From assembly GCA_023437285.1 (NCBI GenBank), contig JAEZGP010000112.1, forward strand, positions 1 to 5,892: 5,892 bases of DNA. The letters are read 5' to 3'. The stretch is from Actinomycetes bacterium. GTDB lineage: Bacteria > Actinomycetota > Actinomycetes > Mycobacteriales > Micromonosporaceae. The notes under the pieces are model-generated. The model was not told the DNA's origin, made no database searches, and was given only the letters and a program-made list of their open reading frames with translations. The position numbers and the translations under genes are program-made. How positions within the stretch are numbered: the stretch's first letter is position 1; every line of letters begins with the position of its first letter. Positions 1 to 3,928 of the stretch are shown one piece after another.

Positions 1-36
1 ACCGACCTGTCGACCCGGCGCGAGGGAGCAGCCCCA

Positions 37-81
37 GCGGCGCGCAAGCGCCGCCGGAGGGCGCCCCACGCGGTTGGGCGC
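37..81. terminator. Two adjacent GC hairpins downstream of coaE
   Basis: A perfect 7-bp stem (GCGGCGC at 37-43 with GCGCCGC at 48-54) closes a four-base GCAA loop. It is followed by a 6-bp stem (GCGCCC at 61-66 with GGGCGC at 76-81) with a nine-base loop. They lie about 150-200 bases past the coaE stop and could end that transcript or one arriving from the left of the window. No T-run follows on either strand, so the terminator role is inference; such stems also arise by chance at this GC content. The rest of 1-155 shows no gene that I can support. Confidence 0.25.
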
Positions 82-155
82 GGTGCGTCATCGCACGCGT
101 TCACCGGCCGTCGCGGGTGGCCCTACGTCTGTCGGAGACGCGGCCCGCGCCTCCC

Positions 156-259
156 GTCGGGTTACGGCCGCCCGGCCCCTACGCTGACCCGTCGGGTTAC
201 CTCCGCCCGGCCCTTGCGCTGGGCCGTCGGGTTACGGCCGCCCGGCCTTGCGCTGGGCC
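156..259. repeat. Three tandem copies of a 35-bp unit covering the coaE stop codon
   Basis: Copies lie at 156-190, 191-225 and 226-259, each beginning GTCGGGTTAC and continuing with a CCGCCCGG core. Copies 1 and 2 agree at 29 of 35 positions; copies 2 and 3 differ by two substitutions and one deleted base. Copy 3 holds the last codons and TAA stop of coaE (232-234), so copies 1 and 2 look like downstream duplications of the gene's 3' end. Within copy 2, CGGCCC (208-213) pairs with GGGCCG (221-226) around a seven-base loop; copy 3 keeps a 4-bp version. The hairpins might help terminate coaE transcription, but there is no T-run. Confidence 0.8.
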
Positions 260-849
260 GCCGGCAGCAGCCGGGTGTGCCACATCTCGTCGACGCGCTG
301 GCGCAGCTGTTCGGGCGTCCCGTCGTTGCGGATGACGATGTCGGCCACCGCCTGCCTGGCCGCGTCGTCGGCCTGCGCGGCGATGCGGGCCCGCGCCTCG
401 GCCTCGGCCATGCCGCGGTTGCCTACCAGGCGCGCGATCCGTTGCTCCGGCGGCGCCTGCACCACCACCACCAACTCGTACCGGTCGGCGAGGTTCGCCT
501 CCACCAGCAGCGGCACGTCGTTGACGACGACCGTACCGGGCGGCGCGGCCGCGGCGATCTCGGCCGTACGCGCGCCGACGCGCGGGTGGATGATCGCCTC
601 AAGGCGCCGGCGCGCGGCGTCGTCGGCGAAGACGCGGCGGGCCAGCGCGGCCCGGTCCACGGCCCCGTCGGCGGCCAGGATGTCCGGACCGAACGCGGCG
701 ACCACCTCCGCCAGCCCGTCCGTGCCGGGGGCGATCACCTCGCGGGCCAGAGCGTCGGAGTCGATGACCGTCGCGCCCAACTCGGCAAGGCGGGTGGCCA
801 CGGCCGTCTTGCCGGCGCCGATGCCTCCGGTGAGTCCCACGAACAGCAT
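232..849 (-). CDS. coaE: Dephospho-CoA kinase (CoaE)
   Basis: Cytoplasmic enzyme that phosphorylates the ribose 3'-hydroxyl of dephospho-CoA with ATP, the last step of coenzyme A synthesis. The 205-residue protein opens with the P-loop GLTGGIGAGKT (residues 5-15), followed by the DSDALAREVI segment (30-39; D32 sits where the family's conserved catalytic Asp lies), an HPRV motif (88-91) and VPLLVE (112-117), all typical of CoaE. Its length matches the ordinary single-domain family of about 200 residues; it lacks the C-terminal extension seen in mycobacterial CoaE. The ATG at 847-849 is chosen because the P-loop begins right after it; no strong Shine-Dalgarno is visible. It lies 105 bp after rpsA, with a strong palindrome between them, so it may rely on read-through or on a weak promoter I cannot identify. 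The C-terminal AQRKAGRP and stop codon are encoded within a 35-bp tandem repeat. Confidence 0.96.
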   Translation of the reverse strand: MLFVGLTGGIGAGKTAVATRLAELGATVIDSDALAREVIAPGTDGLAEVVAAFGPDILAADGAVDRAALARRVFADDAARRRLEAIIHPRVGARTAEIAAAAPPGTVVVNDVPLLVEANLADRYELVVVVQAPPEQRIARLVGNRGMAEAEARARIAAQADDAARQAVADIVIRNDGTPEQLRQRVDEMWHTRLLPAAQRKAGRP

Positions 850-898
850 GCCGTCAGTCTCGCATCCGCGCTGCCGGCGGCCACGGTGGGAGCAGACG

Positions 899-936
899 CG
901 ACGACCGGCCGGGACATGTGTCCCGGCCGGTCGTCG
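899..936. terminator. Perfect palindrome between rpsA and coaE, likely rpsA terminator
   Basis: Bases 899-916 are exactly complementary to 919-936, giving 18-bp arms with two central bases (917-918). The GC-rich core is CCGGCCGGGACA. In RNA this folds as a stem of about 17 bp with a four-base loop on either strand. It starts 19 bases past the rpsA stop and ends 50 bases before the coaE ATG. No T-run follows on the minus strand, which fits the U-less hairpin terminators proposed for actinomycetes. It may terminate, attenuate read-through into coaE, or stabilise the rpsA mRNA 3' end. Confidence 0.75.
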
Positions 937-954
937 TGCGTGTTGTGCGAGAAA

Positions 955-2436
955 CTAGACCTTGCCGCCCGCGAGCTTCTCCTTGAGAGCCGCGAGAGCC
1001 TCGTCGGTGGCGAGGGTGCCCTGGGGCTCCTCGGCCGGCTTGGCGGGTGCGGAGGTCGACGGGCCGCCCGTGCTGGCGCCGGCCGGCGTGGCCGGGGCCT
1101 CGGCGTCGGCCTGGCGGGCCGTCTGCACCTGCTTGGTGTGGGCCTCCCAGCGCACGCGGGCCTCGGCGTACTGCCGCTCCCACTCCTCGCGCTGCTTGTC
1201 GAAGCCCTCGAGCCACTCGCCGGTCTCCGAGTCGAAGCCGTCCGGGTAGACGTAGTTGCCCTCGGCGTCGTACGTGGCGGCCATGCCGTAGAGGGTCGGG
1301 TCGAAGTGCTCCTCGCCCTCGACGAAGCCCTCGTTGGCCTGCTTGAGCGACAGCGAGATCCGGCGACGCTCCAGGTCGATGTCGATGACCTTGACCATGA
1401 CGTCCGAGCCGACCTGCACGACCTGCTCTGGGATCTCCACGTGGCGCTCGGCCAGCTCGGAGATGTGCACCAGGCCCTCGATGCCGTCCTCGACGCGGAC
1501 GAACGCGCCGAACGGCACGAGCTTGGTGACCTTGCCCGGCACGATCTGCTGGATCGCGTGGGTGCGGGCGAACTGGCGCCACGGGTCTTCCTGGGTCGCC
1601 TTCAGCGACAGCGAGACCCGCTCGCGGTCCAGGTCGACGTCCAGGACCTCGACCTCGACCTCCTGGCCCACCTCGACGACCTCGGACGGGTGGTCGATGT
1701 GCTTCCAGGACAGCTCGGACACGTGCACGAGGCCGTCCACGCCGCCAAGGTCGACGAACGCGCCGAAGTTGACGATCGAGGACACGACGCCCTTGCGGAC
1801 CTGGCCCTTGGCGAGCTTGTTGAGGAACTCGCTGCGCACCTCGGACTGCGTCTGCTCGAGGTAGGCCCGGCGGGACAGAACCACGTTGTTGCGGTTCTTG
1901 TCCAGCTCAATGATCTTGGCTTCGAGCTCGCGGCCGACGTACGGCTGCAGGTCACGGACACGACGCATCTCGACGAGCGAGGCGGGCAGGAAGCCGCGCA
2001 GCCCGATGTCGAGGATGAGGCCACCCTTGACCACCTCGATGACGGAGCCCCGGACCACACCGTCCTCGTCCTTGATCTTCTCGATGGTGCCCCACGCGCG
2101 CTCGTACTGCGCGCGCTTCTTCGAGAGGATCAGGCGGCCCTCCTTGTCCTCCTTCTGGAGAACCAGGGCCTCGATGTGGTCGCCGACCGAGACGACCTCC
2201 GACGGGTCAACGTCGTGCTTGATCGACAACTCGCGCGAGGGAATGACACCCTCGGTCTTGTAGCCGATGTCGAGCAGGACCTCGTCCCGGTCGACCTTGA
2301 CGACGGTGCCTTCGACAATGTCGCCGTCGTTGAAGTACTTGATGGTCTCGTCGATCGCGGCGAGGAACGCTTCCTCGGAACCGAGGTCGTCGACGGCGAC
2401 CTTGCCGCTCGAGATGGTCTCGATGCTGCTCGTCAT
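955..2436 (-). CDS. rpsA: 30S ribosomal protein S1 (RpsA)
   Basis: mRNA-binding protein associated with the small ribosomal subunit, assisting translation initiation. The 493-residue product has four S1 (OB-fold RNA-binding) domains at about residues 37-107, 125-190, 211-279 and 296-365. Domains 3 and 4 are the best matches to the consensus, with GAFVDLGGVDGLVHVSELS and GAFVRVEDGIEGLVHISEL; both end in an SLSLK strand. E. coli S1 has six domains, so four is the short actinobacterial form (M. tuberculosis RpsA is of similar length, about 480). Residues 366-440 form an acidic/aromatic tail (DPTLYG, EGNYVYPDGFD, a charged helix EEWERQYAEA), then an Ala/Pro/Ser-rich linker (about 441-475) and a final helix TDEALAALKEKLAGGKV. 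The ATG start has a GGAG 11 bases upstream. The stop is TAG. The gene has a long upstream region of its own and a strong hairpin after it, suggesting independent transcription. Confidence 0.97.
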   Translation of the reverse strand: MTSSIETISSGKVAVDDLGSEEAFLAAIDETIKYFNDGDIVEGTVVKVDRDEVLLDIGYKTEGVIPSRELSIKHDVDPSEVVSVGDHIEALVLQKEDKEGRLILSKKRAQYERAWGTIEKIKDEDGVVRGSVIEVVKGGLILDIGLRGFLPASLVEMRRVRDLQPYVGRELEAKIIELDKNRNNVVLSRRAYLEQTQSEVRSEFLNKLAKGQVRKGVVSSIVNFGAFVDLGGVDGLVHVSELSWKHIDHPSEVVEVGQEVEVEVLDVDLDRERVSLSLKATQEDPWRQFARTHAIQQIVPGKVTKLVPFGAFVRVEDGIEGLVHISELAERHVEIPEQVVQVGSDVMVKVIDIDLERRRISLSLKQANEGFVEGEEHFDPTLYGMAATYDAEGNYVYPDGFDSETGEWLEGFDKQREEWERQYAEARVRWEAHTKQVQTARQADAEAPATPAGASTGGPSTSAPAKPAEEPQGTLATDEALAALKEKLAGGKV

Positions 2437-2447
2437 CTGGGCTGTTG

Positions 2448-2451
2448 CTCC
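2448..2451 (-). promoter_or_regulatory. Ribosome binding site of rpsA
   Basis: GGAG on the minus strand, within CCGGAG, 11 bases before the ATG at 2434-2436. The spacing is slightly long but acceptable, and it supports this start, where the MTSSIE N-terminus begins. Confidence 0.6.
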
Positions 2452-2513
2452 GGTGGATTTAGGTGTCTAGAAGACCTGAAAGACGCCCGCGGGCCAGCCG
2501 CCGCGCATGACTT

Positions 2514-2580
2514 CCGCAACCACCGTTTGATCACAGGAGTATGGAGACGACCGCGAACCTGCTCCCTACCGAGGTTGCGG
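2514..2580 (-). promoter_or_regulatory. Candidate structured leader element of rpsA
   Basis: A perfect 8-bp inverted repeat, CCGCAACC (2514-2521) and GGTTGCGG (2573-2580), encloses 51 bases. Inside it CAGG (2534-2537) can pair with CCTG (2558-2561), and GGAG at 2536-2539 or 2543-2546 can pair with CTCC at 2562-2565, giving competing internal stems. It would lie in the 5' leader of rpsA mRNA, ending 77 bases before the ATG. E. coli S1 is known to repress its own synthesis through a folded leader; whether this one acts similarly is inference. An 8-bp match over this distance may also be chance. Confidence 0.35.
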
Positions 2581-2598
2581 CCCACGAGTGCATCGAGA

Positions 2599-2629
2599 AG
2601 CTTACCCCGCACATCAGCACGTGGTCCAA
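2599..2629 (-). promoter_or_regulatory. Possible rpsA promoter
   Basis: On the minus strand TTGGAC (2624-2629) is followed after 19 bases by TAAGCT (2599-2604), which fits the TTGAC/TANNNT pattern of housekeeping actinobacterial promoters, though the spacer is longer than the usual 17-18. A start near 2592 would give a leader of about 155 bases carrying the inverted repeat. No other pair in the gap looked better, but this is weak evidence. Confidence 0.3.
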
Positions 2630-2670
2630 CGTTCCCCCCACCCCAGATGGGCCGCACTGGCCGATCGGGG

Positions 2671-2690
2671 CGAAAACACGGTGAATACCG
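2671..2690 (-). terminator. Weak hairpin with T-run after the methyltransferase gene
   Basis: On the minus strand CGGT, a four-base loop and ACCG (2679-2690) are followed by TGTTTTCG (2671-2678). It starts about 48 bases past the methyltransferase stop. The stem is only 4 bp, so this is a marginal candidate; it is noted because the T-run is rare in such GC-rich DNA. Confidence 0.2.
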
Positions 2691-2738
2691 GTCATACTCC
2701 ACCCCACCGACTCGCCGGAATATGCGGCTGGCGCGAAT

Positions 2739-3596
2739 TTACGGGTTGAGCTCGCAGACGAAAATGGCTGTACCGGGCAGCAAACGCCCGCGTAACGGAC
2801 TCCAGCCGCCCCAGGCCTCGTCATGCCCGACCGGCCACTCCGGCTCCACGAGATCCACCAGCCGCAGTCCGGCGCCAACAACGACGCGCACCCAGTCCCC
2901 GACCGTCCGGTGATGTTCGACATAGCTGGCGACCCCGTACTCGTCCTGCTCGACGTACGGCAGGCGGTCGAAGTACGACTGGACGGCCGTCAGGCCCTCC
3001 TCGCCCGGGTCGTCCGGGAAGCTCCACCGCACCGGATGGGTCACCGAGAACACGAACCGGCCGCCCGGCCGCAGCACCCGGGCCACCTCGGCGCACACCG
3101 CCCGGGCGTCCGCCACGAACGGCAGCGCGCCATAGGACGAGCACACGGCCTCGAAGCTGCGGTCGGCGAACGGCAGCCGGCCCGCGTCGGCCTGCACGGC
3201 CGGCAGCCGTACCCCCGAACGCGCGTCGAGGCGGCGCGAATGCCACAACTGCCGCGCGGACAGCTCGACCGCGACGGCGTGCGCGCCGTGCGCCACGAGC
3301 CACCGGCCGCACTGCCCGGCACCCGACCCGATCTCCAGCACGCGCCGGCCGGCAACGTCGCCGAGCAGCCGCACCTCGGCCTCGTCCAGCCCTTCCGGCC
3401 CCCAGACGAACCGGACATCACCCAGGAACTCGCCGTGTTCGGCCTGGTAGGCATCGGCGGCCGCGTCCCACCACCAGTGATTGGCGCGCACGGTCTCGTC
3501 CGCCGACGCCCGCCGCCGCGCCACATGGGCGGCGTCGTCCGGATAGCTGGGCGGTTGCCCACCCAGACCGCCCGACTCAAGATCCGCGTCAATCAC
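2739..3596 (-). CDS. Class I SAM-dependent methyltransferase, substrate unknown
   Basis: Predicted soluble 285-residue enzyme transferring a methyl group from S-adenosylmethionine. The Rossmann-fold motif I is VLEIGSGAGQCGRWL (residues 86-100). The acidic end of strand 2 is E111 (AVAVELS), the adenine-side motif is QADAGRLPF with D137, and the FEAVCSSYGALPF segment (148-160) and VARVLRPGGRFVFSV (171-185) follow, as in Methyltransf_11-type enzymes. A Trp-rich N-terminal segment (NHWWWDAAADAYQAEHG, 39-55) and a C-terminal substrate-side region surround the core. The start is the GTG at 3594-3596, which has GGGGAG nine bases upstream. The frame stays open to an ATG at 3813-3815, but that extension is translated from intergenic repeats and I reject it. 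It sits between polA and rpsA with about 330 and 300 bp gaps, so it is probably its own transcription unit. The target could be a small molecule, RNA or protein; nothing in the sequence decides this. Confidence 0.9.
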   Translation of the reverse strand: MIDADLESGGLGGQPPSYPDDAAHVARRRASADETVRANHWWWDAAADAYQAEHGEFLGDVRFVWGPEGLDEAEVRLLGDVAGRRVLEIGSGAGQCGRWLVAHGAHAVAVELSARQLWHSRRLDARSGVRLPAVQADAGRLPFADRSFEAVCSSYGALPFVADARAVCAEVARVLRPGGRFVFSVTHPVRWSFPDDPGEEGLTAVQSYFDRLPYVEQDEYGVASYVEHHRTVGDWVRVVVGAGLRLVDLVEPEWPVGHDEAWGGWSPLRGRLLPGTAIFVCELNP

Positions 3597-3605
3597 CCCA
3601 ACATT

Positions 3606-3611
3606 CTCCCC
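3606..3611 (-). promoter_or_regulatory. Ribosome binding site fixing the methyltransferase start
   Basis: GGGGAG on the minus strand, followed by nine bases and then the GTG at 3594-3596. It is the strongest Shine-Dalgarno in the window and places translation start 73 codons inside the longest open frame. The in-frame valine six codons further upstream is GTA, not a start codon. Confidence 0.75.
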
Positions 3612-3663
3612 GAGTACCCACTCCCCACCGCGCCGCGCCCCGCTCACGCCCGCCGCCCGCCAC

Positions 3664-3691
3664 CCGCTGGCCGCCGGCCGCTGGCCGCTGG
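3664..3691. repeat. Four tandem CCGCYGG heptamers
   Basis: Four back-to-back 7-bp units (CCGCTGG, CCGCCGG, CCGCTGG, CCGCTGG) lie 68 bp upstream of the methyltransferase start, on the minus strand CCAGCGG or CCGGCGG. They lie in probable 5' untranslated sequence. Slippage-prone GC repeats of this kind are common in such genomes; I see no specific function. Confidence 0.75.
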
Positions 3692-3700
3692 CCGACGTTT

Positions 3701-3740
3701 GGGTGGTTCGGCGTGTAATACCACCCCTGAATAACACGCC
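3701..3740 (-). promoter_or_regulatory. Interleaved inverted repeats upstream of the methyltransferase (operator/promoter or pseudoknot)
   Basis: Two perfect 7-bp inverted repeats interlock: GGGTGGT (3701-3707) with ACCACCC (3720-3726), and GGCGTGT (3710-3716) with ACACGCC (3734-3740). The intervening single-stranded stretches would be 2, 3 and 7 bases, the geometry of an H-type pseudoknot on either strand. The stretch is an AT-richer island in very GC-rich DNA. On the minus strand it contains TGGTATTAC (-10-like TATTAC at 3715-3720 with an extended TG), with no good -35. So it may instead be a promoter with an operator, the arms at 3710-3716 and 3734-3740 binding a dimeric repressor. It lies 105-144 bases upstream of the GTG start. 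Confidence 0.4.
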
Positions 3741-3755
3741 TTTCCGTCCAAACCA

Positions 3756-3860
3756 CGCGAGCACGAGGCACGCGGCGAGCGCCGGGCACGCGGCGAGCGC
3801 GGGGCACGTAGGCACGCGGCGAGCGTAGGGGCGAGGCGAGCGCGGGTCGGGAGGCGAGCG
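3756..3860. repeat. Degenerate direct-repeat array with GGCGAGCG core, period about 18 bp
   Basis: The 8-bp core GGCGAGCG occurs at 3774-3781, 3792-3799, 3818-3825, 3835-3842 and 3853-3860, with a sixth weaker copy (CGCGAGCA) at 3756-3763. Core-to-core steps are 18, 18, 26, 17 and 18. The longer step is explained by an extra eight bases (GGCACGTA at 3803-3810). Three copies share the longer GGCACGCGGCGAGCG. The array lies between the polA stop and the methyltransferase upstream region. It is noncoding as far as I can see. It may be an expanded minisatellite or a set of phased protein sites. Confidence 0.75.
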
Positions 3861-3866
3861 CGGGGC

Positions 3867-3882
3867 GCGCGCATCTGCGCGT
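3867..3882. terminator. Small GC hairpin after polA
   Basis: CGCGC (3868-3872) pairs with GCGCG (3877-3881) around the four-base loop ATCT; a G-T pair at 3867/3882 can extend it. It starts 46 bases past the polA stop. There is no T-run on the minus strand. A terminator role is possible from position only. Confidence 0.25.
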
Positions 3883-3928
3883 ACCTCGCCGTCGATGGGG
3901 TCCGGAATTGGGGCCGTCGTGACGGGGG

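Larger units (their letters stand above)
2437..2738 (-). other. rpsA upstream region (302 bp without a supported gene)
   Basis: This gap between the methyltransferase stop and the rpsA start is visibly less GC-rich than the genes beside it. I see a possible promoter, a long-range inverted repeat, a perfect 10-bp GCCCGCGGGC palindrome at 2485-2494 and the ribosome binding site. A minus-strand frame is open from a GTG at 2702 and ends in TGA overlapping the rpsA ATG. Its codons are mixed in the third position and include AGA, CTA and TTG, unlike the neighbouring genes, so I do not call it a gene. Confidence 0.6.
3597..3928. other. Repeat-rich gap between polA and the methyltransferase gene (332 bp)
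   Basis: No gene is supported here. From right to left it holds the possible polA hairpin, the GGCGAGCG array, the interleaved inverted repeats, the CCGCYGG heptamers and the methyltransferase ribosome binding site. Frames that cross it translate the repeats into low-complexity Ala/Arg/Pro sequence. It therefore looks like 3' flank of polA plus a regulatory region for the methyltransferase gene. Confidence 0.6.

Noticed and set aside
83..96. GTGCG/CGCAC hairpin near the left edge
   Set aside because: A 5-bp stem with no T-run and no gene beside it; expected by chance in DNA of this composition.
156..259. Possible CRISPR array
   Set aside because: The units abut directly with no spacers and overlap the end of coaE, so this is a simple tandem repeat.
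2433..2702. Minus-strand 89-codon frame whose TGA overlaps the rpsA ATG, suggesting translational coupling
   Set aside because: Codon use is unlike the neighbours (AGA, CTA, TTG, many A/T third positions), there is no clear ribosome binding site, no recognisable product, and rpsA has its own GGAG.
214..2913. A 2.7-kb open frame on the plus strand across coaE and rpsA
   Set aside because: It is the antisense shadow of two certain genes. GC-rich third positions on the coding strand suppress stops on the opposite strand, and the translation is low-complexity Leu/Asp/Val/Arg sequence with no recognisable domain.
2823..3734. Plus-strand 303-codon frame opposite the methyltransferase
   Set aside because: Antisense shadow; the minus-strand frame has complete methyltransferase motifs.
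3597..3815. N-terminal extension of the methyltransferase to an ATG at 3813-3815
   Set aside because: The added 73 residues come from the intergenic repeats, begin with an Ala/Leu run that only mimics a signal peptide, and lack a ribosome binding site comparable to the one serving the GTG at 3594-3596.
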